From assembly GCF_047425865.1 (NCBI RefSeq), contig NZ_CP179735.1: a DNA stretch of 64,000 nt. One strand, written 5' to 3'. The DNA is from Macrococcoides equi. GTDB lineage: Bacteria; Bacillota; Bacilli; Staphylococcales; Staphylococcaceae. The notes beneath the pieces are model-generated. The model did no database searches. It saw only the letters and a list, made by a program, of their open reading frames with translations, and had not been told where the DNA came from. The translations under genes were made by a program, and so were the position numbers. Below are positions 44,377 through 52,684 of this stretch, piece by piece; within the stretch, counting starts at the first letter, position 1, and each line of letters opens with the position of its first letter.

Positions 44377-46626
44377 ATGTTTAAAGAAGAGACGAAAAAA
44401 TCGAGTGCATGGGAAGGATTCAAAACTGGTAAATGGAACAAACGTATCGACGTTCGTGAATTCATTCAGTTAAACTACACTTTATATGAAGGTAAAGATG
44501 AATTCTTAGCTGGTCCTACAGAAGCAACAAAACAATTATGGGATCAAGTAATGCAATTAACTAAAGAAGAACGTGAACGTGGCGGTATGTGGGATATGGA
44601 TACTAAAGTTGTATCTTCTATTACATCTCATGATGCTGGTTACTTAAATAAAGACTTAGAAACAATCGTTGGGGTTCAAACTGAAAAACCATTCAAACGT
44701 TCTATGCAACCTTTTGGTGGTATTCGTATGGCGAAAGCAGCTTGTGAATCTTATGGTTATGAATTAGATAAAGAAACTGAAAAAATCTTCACTGATTTCA
44801 GAAAAACACACAACCAAGGTGTATTTGATGCATATTCTAAAGAAATGCTTGCTTGTCGTAAAGCTGGTGTAATCACTGGTCTTCCAGATGCTTATGGCCG
44901 TGGTCGTATCATCGGTGACTACCGTCGTGTAGCTTTATACGGTGTAGATTTCTTAATGGAACAAAAATACAATGACTTCCATAACTTATCTAATACAATG
45001 TCAGAAGATGTCATTAGATTACGTGAAGAAGTATCTGAACAATATCGTGCATTAAATGAATTAAAAGAATTAGGTAAAATCTACGGCTTTGATATCTCTC
45101 GTCCAGCTGAAAACTTTAAAGAAGCAGTTCAATGGACTTACTTAGGATACTTAGCTGCAATTAAAGAACAAAACGGTGCAGCGATGAGTTTAGGTCGTGT
45201 ATCAACATTCTTAGATATCTATGCAGAACGTGACTTAAAAGCTGGTACAATGACAGAGATGGAAGTTCAGGAAATCATTGACCACTTCATCATGAAATTA
45301 CGTTTAGTAAAATTTGCTCGTACACCAGATTACAATGCATTATTCTCAGGAGATCCAACTTGGGTTACTGAATCAATCGGTGGTGTAGGTATCGACGGAC
45401 GTCCGTTAGTTACTAAAAACTCATTCCGTTTCTTACATTCATTAGATAACTTAGGTCCAGCACCAGAACCAAACTTAACAGTATTATGGTCTACACGCTT
45501 ACCTGAAAACTTCAAAAAATATTGTGCTAAAATGAGTATCAAAACAAGCTCAATTCAATATGAAAATGACGATTTAATGCGTGAAAGCTATGGTGATGAC
45601 TACGGAATCGCATGTTGTGTATCTGCAATGAGAATCGGTAAACAAATGCAATTCTTCGGTGCACGTGCTAACTTAGCGAAAACATTATTATATGCGATCA
45701 ACGGTGGTAAAGATGAAAAATCTGGTGCACAAGTTGGACCAAACTTCGCTCCAATCACTGATGAAGTATTAGATTATGATACAGTATACAAACAATTAGA
45801 TGCGATGATGGATTGGTTAGCAGGCGTATACATTAACTCATTAAACGTTATCCACTACATGCACGATAAATACAGCTATGAAAGAATTGAAATGGCTTTA
45901 CATGATACTGAAATTATTCGTACAATGGCAACAGGTATTGCTGGTCTTTCAGTTGCAGCTGACTCATTATCAGCAATTAAATATGCTAAAGTTAAAACAA
46001 TCCGTAACGAAGATGGCTTAGTTGTTGACTTCGAAACTGAAGGTGAATTCCCTCAATACGGAAATAATGATTCACGTGTAGATGATATTGCTGTACAATT
46101 AGTAGAATCATTCATGGGCAAATTACGTAAACACAAAACTTACCGTGATTCTGAACATACAATGTCAGTATTAACAATCACTTCTAACGTAGTTTACGGT
46201 AAGAAAACAGGTAACACTCCTGATGGACGTAAAGCTGGCGAACCATTCGCACCAGGTGCTAACCCAATGCACGGACGCGATAAAAACGGTGCATTAGCAT
46301 CATTATCATCAGTATCTAAATTACCTTATGACTGCTGTAAAGATGGTATCTCTAACACATTCTCTATCGTACCGAAATCATTAGGTAAAGAAGACGAAGC
46401 ACAACAACAAAACTTAGTTGGTGTATTAGATGGTTATGCAATGCAACATGGTCACCACTTAAACATTAACGTATTCAATCGTGAAACATTACTTGATGCA
46501 ATGGAACATCCAGAAGAATATCCACAACTTACAATCCGTGTATCAGGATATGCAGTAAACTTTATTAAATTAACAAGAGAACAGCAACTAGATGTAATCT
46601 CTAGAACATTCCACGAAAAAATGTAA
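44377..46626 (+). CDS. pflB: Formate acetyltransferase (pyruvate formate-lyase)
   Basis: PflB splits pyruvate into acetyl-CoA and formate in anaerobic mixed-acid fermentation. The adjacent active-site cysteines are in GIACCVSAMRIG, and the glycyl-radical loop is VSGYAVNF near the C-terminus. The length of 749 residues equals the staphylococcal enzyme. The frame opens at a TTG (44362) which is part of the TTGGAGGG ribosome site, so the ATG at 44377 (MFKEETKKSSAWEGF) is the start. Codon usage is visibly biased to highly expressed forms. pflA follows after 22 bases. Confidence 0.97.
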   Translation: MFKEETKKSSAWEGFKTGKWNKRIDVREFIQLNYTLYEGKDEFLAGPTEATKQLWDQVMQLTKEERERGGMWDMDTKVVSSITSHDAGYLNKDLETIVGVQTEKPFKRSMQPFGGIRMAKAACESYGYELDKETEKIFTDFRKTHNQGVFDAYSKEMLACRKAGVITGLPDAYGRGRIIGDYRRVALYGVDFLMEQKYNDFHNLSNTMSEDVIRLREEVSEQYRALNELKELGKIYGFDISRPAENFKEAVQWTYLGYLAAIKEQNGAAMSLGRVSTFLDIYAERDLKAGTMTEMEVQEIIDHFIMKLRLVKFARTPDYNALFSGDPTWVTESIGGVGIDGRPLVTKNSFRFLHSLDNLGPAPEPNLTVLWSTRLPENFKKYCAKMSIKTSSIQYENDDLMRESYGDDYGIACCVSAMRIGKQMQFFGARANLAKTLLYAINGGKDEKSGAQVGPNFAPITDEVLDYDTVYKQLDAMMDWLAGVYINSLNVIHYMHDKYSYERIEMALHDTEIIRTMATGIAGLSVAADSLSAIKYAKVKTIRNEDGLVVDFETEGEFPQYGNNDSRVDDIAVQLVESFMGKLRKHKTYRDSEHTMSVLTITSNVVYGKKTGNTPDGRKAGEPFAPGANPMHGRDKNGALASLSSVSKLPYDCCKDGISNTFSIVPKSLGKEDEAQQQNLVGVLDGYAMQHGHHLNINVFNRETLLDAMEHPEEYPQLTIRVSGYAVNFIKLTREQQLDVISRTFHEKM

Positions 46627-46648
46627 TTAATCAAAGGACGGGATATAA

Positions 46649-47404
46649 ATGATCAAAGGACACATTCATTCAGTAGAAAGCTTAGGAACAGTTGATGGAC
46701 CAGGACTGCGCTATATATTATTCACACAAGGATGTCTATTACGCTGTCAGTTCTGCCACAACCCTGATACTTGGGAAATTGGCGCACCATCAAGAGAAGT
46801 GACTGCTGATGAAATCGTGAACGAAGTATTACCTTATATCCCCTACTTTAATGCTTCAGGTGGAGGTGTAACTGTAAGTGGCGGAGAACCGCTACTTCAG
46901 TTACCGTTTTTAGAAGAGTTATTCGCTAAATTAAAACAACACGATATTTCGACATGTATCGACACATCAGCTGGGTGTTTTAATGATACACCTGCATTTA
47001 TGCATCACTTTGATAATATGCAGAAATATACTGATCTTTTCTTATTAGATATCAAGCATATCGATAATGAAAAACATCTTAAACTTACTGGTAAACCTAA
47101 TGAACATATCTTGAAGTTTGCCCGTATGTTATCAGACAGAAAACAGCCTGTATGGATCAGACATGTCCTTGTACCTGGTATTACAGATGATAAAGAAGAT
47201 TTAATCAAACTAGGTGAATTCATCAATTCACTTGAAAATGTTGAAAAGTTTGAAATTCTACCCTATCATCAGCTAGGTGTTCATAAATGGGAAGCGATGA
47301 ATCTGCAATATCCTCTAAAAGACGTAGAGCCGCCAAGTGATGAAGAAGTAAAAACGGCATATGATCTAGTTAATTTTAAAGGTTTAACACCTTTATCTAA
47401 ATAA
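46649..47404 (+). CDS. pflA: Pyruvate formate-lyase activating enzyme
   Basis: A radical SAM enzyme that installs the glycyl radical on PflB. The iron-sulfur motif is CLLRCQFCHNPDTW (C-x3-C-x2-C, about residues 28-35), followed by GGGVTVSGGEPLLQ for SAM binding and YHQLGVHKWEAM at the end; 251 residues. AAAGGACGGG lies before the ATG. It is cotranscribed with pflB and ended by a strong terminator. Confidence 0.97.
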   Translation: MIKGHIHSVESLGTVDGPGLRYILFTQGCLLRCQFCHNPDTWEIGAPSREVTADEIVNEVLPYIPYFNASGGGVTVSGGEPLLQLPFLEELFAKLKQHDISTCIDTSAGCFNDTPAFMHHFDNMQKYTDLFLLDIKHIDNEKHLKLTGKPNEHILKFARMLSDRKQPVWIRHVLVPGITDDKEDLIKLGEFINSLENVEKFEILPYHQLGVHKWEAMNLQYPLKDVEPPSDEEVKTAYDLVNFKGLTPLSK

Positions 47405-47441
47405 AAAGAATCCCGAAGCATTTTGCTTCGGGATTCTTTTT
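47403..47441. terminator. Bidirectional terminator between pflA and the antiporter gene
   Basis: Perfect 18-bp arms from 47403 and to 47441, core AATCCCGAAGCA/TGCTTCGGGATT, with A/T runs on both sides. Confidence 0.95.
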
Positions 47442-49482
47442 ATTCATCTTCATAAGTTTCTAATATCATCATTTCATCATAATTTACCGATTGACGTAAT
47501 TCTACGGCCATTGGTAAACTGATTTTTCCTTTTTTATGCAGTTGATTGATTAAGTTCTTTTCTGCATTTAATACATCTAATGCAAACAATGTTTCCTCAT
47601 CTTCTGATGATTCACTAGAAGCATTACGCTTAATCTGATTAACACGATTTAAATAGTTATCTGAAACGAGCGCAACTTCCACTCGGTTTTCACGACTAAT
47701 TTCCTCTGACAGTCTTTGTACCACAGTATAGTGAACTTTCGCTGCCACATGCTGGATTTCTTCTAAACTATTTTGAATCGAAGCTGTACTTCTTTCATTA
47801 ATATGTTCCGCAAAAGCTTTACGTTTCTTATTCATCCTGAAAATATATTGTAATCGTTTGAAGAAATGTGCCGAATGAAAGACTTTTGAGCGCTCGATGT
47901 ACTGCACATAGTGATTATAGGTACGCTGACCTATCTCGTGATGTTCAATCATCTCATCCAGCGTCTTCATTTCTGTCGCTAAAGCAATTGCATGCAGACG
48001 GTCAATCTCTTTTGGATTATGTTCTCGTTCTGACGCCTCAGTATAAAATTCTATCTGCATCGTATACTGTCTGATGAGATTACCTGCTATCATACTATTT
48101 GCTTTTGTCGTATGCTCATGAATGTATTTTACTGCATATTCTTTAATCTTAATACGTGCATCCTTAAAGCTTAATTTAGAATCATCTTCCTCTTCTTCAT
48201 CTTTTGGTGTGAGAATCGGTAGAAGGACCTGCGCGACCACTAAACTTATAACAATGACACCCGCTGCGATAAATAATAGGTTATCTCTATAATTAAATAC
48301 CTCATGATGATTGATCTCTACCGGAATCGTCAGAGCAATTGCCATTGAAATTGTACCGTGAACTCCACATACCGTTGCTATTAAAGCATACTTAAAGCGA
48401 TTCGGTCGTACTTCTTCGTTTTCTAAATCTCTTCGGTTTAAAATACGTTCAAATCTACTTTCACGAATGTAGAACATATCATATAACATATAAACCCAGA
48501 TAAATCTAAACAGATAGACAAGTAAGGCAATCACAATCATATACATAAATGTTGCACTTAAATTCTCATTATGATTATTGATAAGCGATACGGTTACTTC
48601 AGGAATTAAATAGCCAAGTAAGGTGAAGACAAAACCATTCAATACAGTTGAAAGTAATGCCCACGTATTATTATAACCTAGTTGCAGACGCGTCGTTGCC
48701 TGACTCATTCGATCTCGTTCGATACCATGTACGATACCTCCGATAACAGCAGCAATAACTCCGGAAACATGGAATTTTTCAGCAATTTCATAAATTACAA
48801 ATGGTGTTAGTAACTGAATCAGAATATAGACGTACTCGTTTAAAAATCCTTTTCTGATTAATGCGATTCTTAACTGCACAAACATTAAACCGATAAACAA
48901 ACCTATAATTAATCCACCAAATGTAGATAAGAAAAATTGAGAAACTGATTGGCTGACGCTAAATACTCCAGTTGTAAGTGCAAGTAATGCTATTTTAAAA
49001 CTTAAAATACCTGCTGCATCATTCAGTAAAGACTCACCTTCTAAAATGGTCATTAACCCTTTTGGAAGTTTCTTACCTTTAGCGATTGCCTGAACAGCTA
49101 CTGCATCAGTCGGACAAATAATCGCTGCAAGTGCAAAACAGGCTGCAAACGGTAAGAAGGGAATCATCCAGTGTACAATATACCCTAATCCAATAACTGT
49201 CGTAAAAACAAGACCAAGTGCCATTAGAATAATAGGCTTTAAATATTTAATAAACGTAATTCTGGATACATCGTAACCTTCAAGAAATAACAATGGTGCG
49301 ATGATTCCCAGTAAAAATAACTCAGGCTCAAACTCCACATCAAGGGGAATCGGTGTAAGGTAAACAATTAAACCTACCCCAATTTGAATAAAAGCCAGAG
49401 GAATCTTTGGCATATAAAAATGAATAATCGTAGAAATAATAACTGCACATATTAAACTTAAAATAATGATAAAACTTTCCAT
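47440..49482 (-). CDS. Na+/H+ antiporter, CPA1 (NhaP) family
   Basis: A membrane antiporter with about 12 hydrophobic segments in residues 1-410 and a long hydrophilic, helical C-terminal tail (about 430-680). The ion-site motifs are CPTDAVAVQAIAKG (the T-D unwound region) and LEGESLLNDAAGILSF with the N-D pair typical of electroneutral CPA1 exchangers; GVHGTISMAIALT lies in a late helix. It exchanges sodium or potassium for protons. The acidic EDEEEEDDS linker leads into the regulatory tail. Transcribed alone. Confidence 0.9.
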   Translation of the reverse strand: MESFIIILSLICAVIISTIIHFYMPKIPLAFIQIGVGLIVYLTPIPLDVEFEPELFLLGIIAPLLFLEGYDVSRITFIKYLKPIILMALGLVFTTVIGLGYIVHWMIPFLPFAACFALAAIICPTDAVAVQAIAKGKKLPKGLMTILEGESLLNDAAGILSFKIALLALTTGVFSVSQSVSQFFLSTFGGLIIGLFIGLMFVQLRIALIRKGFLNEYVYILIQLLTPFVIYEIAEKFHVSGVIAAVIGGIVHGIERDRMSQATTRLQLGYNNTWALLSTVLNGFVFTLLGYLIPEVTVSLINNHNENLSATFMYMIVIALLVYLFRFIWVYMLYDMFYIRESRFERILNRRDLENEEVRPNRFKYALIATVCGVHGTISMAIALTIPVEINHHEVFNYRDNLLFIAAGVIVISLVVAQVLLPILTPKDEEEEDDSKLSFKDARIKIKEYAVKYIHEHTTKANSMIAGNLIRQYTMQIEFYTEASEREHNPKEIDRLHAIALATEMKTLDEMIEHHEIGQRTYNHYVQYIERSKVFHSAHFFKRLQYIFRMNKKRKAFAEHINERSTASIQNSLEEIQHVAAKVHYTVVQRLSEEISRENRVEVALVSDNYLNRVNQIKRNASSESSEDEETLFALDVLNAEKNLINQLHKKGKISLPMAVELRQSVNYDEMMILETYEDE

Positions 49483-49561
49483 GGCTCACCTCTATATACT
49501 CAAAATATCAATAGGTTATTATACCCGTTAGAATACAAAATAATTAAAATTTATCAAAAAT

Positions 49562-49587
49562 AAAAGACTCAGAAAAATGAGTCTTTT
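49562..49587 (-). terminator. Terminator of the DinB gene
   Basis: AAAAGACTCA and TGAGTCTTTT around GAAAAA, close after the stop codon. Confidence 0.85.
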
Positions 49588-49617
49588 AAATCAAGTTATT
49601 TAAACTATATCCAGCAA

Positions 49618-50091
49618 TTATTCTGAATCACGAGATGGACCATAAATTGGTGGAACACGTAAATCCGCCTGACGCATTAATACGGTCATTTGTCCTCTGT
49701 GATGCGTTTGATGCGTTATCATTGAAAATAGAAGGTGACCTTTAGGCATGTTATGACCGAAGAAATCAGCATCTTCTAGTAAAGATTCATCCGTTAACTC
49801 AGTTTCATATGCTGCAAGTGTATTATCATAAATTTGTTTTGCAGCTTCAACCATCTCACTCGCTGACTCAGGCTTAGGAGTACCAAACGTTGCACCTTCT
49901 ACCTTAATCCCCGCACGATCAGCAAAACCACCGACACTTGATACGATATGCCATGCAATTTCTCCTAAAGTACGATCAATCTCAGAAACAGCCTGGTCAA
50001 GTGACTCGTCCGTTAATTCCTTTAAACAAGCGATTGTCGTATTTGCTTCCTGACGATACTGCGTTAAAAAATCCTGTTTTGTACGAAACAT
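49618..50091 (-). CDS. DinB family protein
   Basis: A four-helix bundle metal-binding protein of 157 residues. The metal histidines are H in EIAWHIVSSVGG and two in ITHQTHHRGQMTVLMR, the latter the classic DinB C-terminal signature; DRAGIK and the PPIYGPSRDSE end are seen too. The family includes thiol transferases for bacillithiol; staphylococcal-type bacteria make bacillithiol, so such a role is possible. AAGGGGGAGA precedes the ATG. It is divergent from the attenuator-controlled RsgA-like gene. Confidence 0.85.
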   Translation of the reverse strand: MFRTKQDFLTQYRQEANTTIACLKELTDESLDQAVSEIDRTLGEIAWHIVSSVGGFADRAGIKVEGATFGTPKPESASEMVEAAKQIYDNTLAAYETELTDESLLEDADFFGHNMPKGHLLFSMITHQTHHRGQMTVLMRQADLRVPPIYGPSRDSE

Positions 50092-50173
50092 AATATTCTC
50101 CCCCTTATGATGATTACTTTAAATATACAATCAATCCAATCCAGTGACAAACATATGGGCTTGTTGGTTTTGA

Positions 50174-50202
50174 TTGACAATGTTACATTCATTAATTATG
50201 CT
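50174..50202 (+). promoter_or_regulatory. SigA promoter of the leader/RsgA-like transcript
   Basis: TTGACA (50174-50179), 17-base spacer and TATGCT (50197-50202). The expected start near 50209 leaves only about 20 bases before the leader ORF. Confidence 0.8.
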
Positions 50203-50227
50203 TATAAAAAAGAGAGGAGTGATGTCT

Positions 50228-50332
50228 TATGACGAATTTTACTAATATAGAAAAGTCACTTTATTTCGTCATAGACATTGCACGCTAATTATTGCTCGTG
50301 TACCCATGGCGAAATACGTCATGGGTATTTTT
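50228..50332 (+). promoter_or_regulatory. Leader-peptide transcription attenuator upstream of the RsgA-like gene
   Basis: Four segments are seen. Segment 1, ATGACGAA (50229-50236), pairs with segment 2, TTCGTCAT (50265-50272), with a GTCT/AGAC extension. Segments 3 and 4, TACCCATGGC and GTCATGGGTA (50301-50310 and 50318-50327), with T run to 50332, form an intrinsic terminator. Segment 2 as TATTTCGTCAT (50262-50272) also pairs with ATGGCGAAATA (50306-50316), 11 bp with one G-U, which would break the terminator. A ribosome stalled early on the leader frees segment 2 and should allow readthrough. Confidence 0.78.
50229..50288 (+). CDS. Candidate 19-residue leader peptide of an attenuator
   Basis: The ORF reads MTNFTNIEKSLYFVIDIAR and stops at TAA. 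AGGAG nine bases before the ATG is a good ribosome site, and the promoter lies just upstream. The coding sequence itself forms stem segments 1 (codons 1-3) and 2 (codons 12-15) of the attenuator, which argues for a regulatory ORF rather than a functional peptide. The YFVI stretch recalls IFVI in the macrolide-sensing ErmC leader, but this likeness is only four residues. A second ATG at 50222 is too close to the ribosome site. Confidence 0.65.
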   Translation: MTNFTNIEKSLYFVIDIAR

Positions 50333-50353
50333 ATAATTCAAAGGAGCAAATAA

Positions 50354-51445
50354 ATGGATAAATTAACACAATTAGGTTTCAACACAGAAAGAATAAACCA
50401 AGCAAAAGAATATGACGCATCATTATTAAAAGCACGTATTTCAGTGCAACATAAAGGGATGTATCGCGCAATCACTGAAAATGGCGAGTATCTCGTACAA
50501 CTATCAGGTAAAGATAAATTTGCAAGTTTCGATTTAATCCAAACACCTGCAGTTGGAGATTTCGTATTAATTAAACCATTCCCTAACGAACGTAAAGGCA
50601 TCATTCAACATGTATTACCAAGAACACAACAATATATACGAAATGCAGCAGGTAACCTAACGAAACCACAAATCATCGCAACAAATATTGATTATGCATT
50701 TCTTACAATGAGTTGTAACGATAACTTTAATACGAATCGATTAGAACGCTATTTGATTGCAACGTATGATTCAGGAGCAACTCCAATTATCGTCATGACA
50801 AAAGCAGATTTAATCACAGATTTAGACAAAGAAATTATGATTGCAGAACTCAGTACCGTCGCCCCTACAGTTCCAGTTTATTTCGTACAACACGATAGTG
50901 ATGACAATATCGAAACTTTAAAAAATTATTTAAAAGACCATAAAACAGGAACACTACTTGGATCAAGCGGAGTCGGTAAATCGACTTTGATCAATCGATT
51001 GCTCGGTAAAGATGTGATGAATACAGGAGAAATCCGTTTAACTGATGACAAAGGAAAACATACGACGACACACCGCGAACTACTTCTACTCGATGATGGC
51101 GGGATATTAATAGATACACCAGGGATGCGAGAGTTTCAATTATGGAGCACCGGTGAGAATTTAGGACTTGCGACCGAATTTGAAGAGGTTGATAATTTAA
51201 TCCTTCAATGTAAGTTTAATAATTGTACCCATACGAATGAACCAGGATGTGGAATTAATGCAGCAATCGAAAAAGGAGAATTATCTGAAGAACGATTCGA
51301 GCGTTATAATAAATATTTACGAGAACTTGAATTTGTAGAAAGAAGAAATGATGAAGCGAAGATGAGTGCTAAACGAAACAAATGGAAGCAATTAACTAAG
51401 ATTGGGAAAGCCAATCGAAAAGCGAAGATGGGTAAAAGAAAATAA
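50354..51445 (+). CDS. rsgA: RsgA-type (YjeQ/EngC) circularly permuted GTPase, long form
   Basis: RsgA proteins act in late 30S ribosome subunit maturation. After an N-terminal OB-fold (about residues 30-100) the permuted GTPase motifs come in the order TKAD (G4), GSSGVGKSTL (G1), and DTPGMRE (G3), followed by the zinc knuckle CKFNNCTHTNEPGC and a basic helical tail (KQLTKIGKANRKAKMGKRK). At 363 residues it is longer than the usual Firmicutes RsgA (about 290-300, B. subtilis YloQ), closer to E. coli RsgA in size; I believe it is the second, accessory paralogue, and a short housekeeping rsgA probably sits elsewhere. AAAGGAGC precedes the ATG. Confidence 0.88.
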   Translation: MDKLTQLGFNTERINQAKEYDASLLKARISVQHKGMYRAITENGEYLVQLSGKDKFASFDLIQTPAVGDFVLIKPFPNERKGIIQHVLPRTQQYIRNAAGNLTKPQIIATNIDYAFLTMSCNDNFNTNRLERYLIATYDSGATPIIVMTKADLITDLDKEIMIAELSTVAPTVPVYFVQHDSDDNIETLKNYLKDHKTGTLLGSSGVGKSTLINRLLGKDVMNTGEIRLTDDKGKHTTTHRELLLLDDGGILIDTPGMREFQLWSTGENLGLATEFEEVDNLILQCKFNNCTHTNEPGCGINAAIEKGELSEERFERYNKYLRELEFVERRNDEAKMSAKRNKWKQLTKIGKANRKAKMGKRK

Positions 51446-51457
51446 AAAGTTTAGTGT

Positions 51458-51508
51458 GGTGAGTGGGTCTGTAAATAGTGTTTACAGACCACTCACCTTA
51501 GTTTTTTA
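51458..51508 (+). terminator. Terminator of the RsgA-like gene
   Basis: GGTGAGTGGGTCTGTAAA and TTTACAGACCACTCACC (one-base bulge) with a five-base loop, followed by TTAGTTTTTT. An 18-bp stem, unusually long. Confidence 0.88.
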
Positions 51509-51520
51509 TAAATTTTCGTG

Positions 51521-51559
51521 TTCGAGTGGGCTGTATTGACTCAATACAGCCCACTCGAA
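51521..51559. repeat. Perfect 19-bp inverted repeat
   Basis: TTCGAGTGGGCTGTATTGA and its exact reverse complement separated by a single base. It lies between the RsgA terminator and the padR promoter and shares GAGTGGG and CTGTA with the terminator just upstream. No T run follows on either strand. No ORF lies in the gap. Confidence 0.9.
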
Positions 51560-51574
51560 AATATAAAATAAGAT

Positions 51575-51669
51575 TTGACAATATACACCAACAGTATTAT
51601 ATTAAAGTTAAGCTACTTGGTAATACAAAGTAGCTTTTAAAAGATTAGCTATCTTGTATTACAAAATAG
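51575..51669 (+). promoter_or_regulatory. padR operon promoter with two palindromic operator candidates
   Basis: TTGACA (51575-51580), 17 bases, TATATT (51598-51603). Downstream, AGCTACTT...AAGTAGCT (51611-51635) starts at the expected transcription start, and CTAT...ATAG with TTGTATTACAA inside (51649-51669) is adjacent to the ribosome site. Both hold the core TTGTATTAC in opposite orientation. This is a likely PadR autoregulatory site. Confidence 0.65.
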
Positions 51670-51680
51670 AGGTGAAGCCT

Positions 51681-52010
51681 ATGAGTATGCGTACTCAGTT
51701 GTTGAAAGGTTTATTAGATGCATGCGTCCTTTCAATCATTAAAGAAAAAGAAGTGTATGGCTATGAACTCTCACAAAAGTTACTCGATTCCGGACTCGGT
51801 AACATCAGTGAAGGGACAATCTATCCAGTATTATTAAGACTTCAAAAGAAAAAATTAATTACAAGTGAAATGCGTGCAAGTGATGTAGGACCGAAACGAA
51901 AATACTACTTCATCACGCCACTCGGTGAAGAAGAACTAGAAAATATGGTCGAAGAATGGAACGAAATAGTGGGGCCGATATCGCAGTTGATCAATAAGGA
52001 GGGAATGTAA
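51681..52010 (+). CDS. PadR family transcriptional regulator
   Basis: A short winged-helix repressor: LLKGLLDACVLSIIKEKEVYGYELSQKL at the start, ISEGTIYPVLLRLQKKKLITSEMR in the recognition region, and GPKRKYYFITPLGEEEL as wing. The length of 109 residues is typical for the PadR-s1 class. A TTG at 51654 opens the frame, but it lies inside an operator-like palindrome and GAGGTG before the ATG at 51681 decides the start. Its stop overlaps the next ATG by one base (TAATG), so it is coupled to the membrane proteins behind it and probably represses them. Confidence 0.92.
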   Translation: MSMRTQLLKGLLDACVLSIIKEKEVYGYELSQKLLDSGLGNISEGTIYPVLLRLQKKKLITSEMRASDVGPKRKYYFITPLGEEELENMVEEWNEIVGPISQLINKEGM

Positions 52011-52675
52011 TGCCAAAATTAAATGAAATGGATGTCGATTATCAAAGAAAGTTAAATCAACTATCTCCTTCAAATAAAATTGAGTTTTTAAAAGTTAGAA
52101 ATACATTAAAGTTTGATTTTAAAATTCAAGAAAAAGAAGCTGATAATATTTTAAGTGATATTCTGGATCACTTAATTGACGCACAAAATAATGGAATATC
52201 CACCAATCAATTTTTTGGTAATGACACTAAACAATTCACACAAGAATTATTTGATGAATTGCCTAGAAATAATCCAACATACCATCTCTGGTACATAATG
52301 TTCATTTTTTCTTTAACTGCTGCATCATTTCTTCTACCTTTAGGAATATTAAGTCAGATAAAATATTGGATTACAAAAACATACATACCAATTAATATAT
52401 TTTCAGCATTATTATCAACATCAGTATTTGCCATATTATTAACTATAGCAATTTTTAATACCATCTCTTCAATGAAACACAACACATTTAATTCACTTAA
52501 AGGAAAGGTATTAACTATTCCAATTTATTGGGTAATGACCTTTATACCTTTAGTAATTTATTTTCTGGGATATGACAAAAACTTAACTGAGGTACCAGGT
52601 TACTTAATGATGATTATTGGTTTTCCATTTTTGTTCATTACAATTTTGACTTTTAAAAAGAAAATCTCATATTAG
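52010..52675 (+). CDS. DUF1129-like membrane protein, copy 1
   Basis: A 221-residue protein with an N-terminal helical cytoplasmic domain (about 1-90) and four hydrophobic segments. The domain ends with NNGISTNQFFGNDTKQFTQELFDELPRN, the pattern of the DUF1129 family (G-x-x-x-x-x-F-F-G, then a helix and E-x-P). Function is unknown. It overlaps padR by one base and is followed by two paralogues; PadR operons of this form often respond to envelope-active compounds, which is inference here. AT-rich codon use is stronger than in the flanking genes. Confidence 0.8.
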   Translation: MPKLNEMDVDYQRKLNQLSPSNKIEFLKVRNTLKFDFKIQEKEADNILSDILDHLIDAQNNGISTNQFFGNDTKQFTQELFDELPRNNPTYHLWYIMFIFSLTAASFLLPLGILSQIKYWITKTYIPINIFSALLSTSVFAILLTIAIFNTISSMKHNTFNSLKGKVLTIPIYWVMTFIPLVIYFLGYDKNLTEVPGYLMMIIGFPFLFITILTFKKKISY

Positions 52676-52684
52676 GGTGATAAC

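Noticed and set aside
44377..46626. Genes on the opposite strand inside pflB and other long genes
   Set aside because: Open frames there lack ribosome sites and have codon patterns that mirror the real gene; they are shadows.
49562..49587. Mobile element or integron end near DinB
   Set aside because: It is a simple terminator; no transposase, integrase or target duplication is visible anywhere in the window.
50222..50245. Alternative seven-codon leader ORF (ATG at 50222)
   Set aside because: It is only two bases from the AGGAG ribosome site, whereas the ATG at 50229 has a nine-base spacing.
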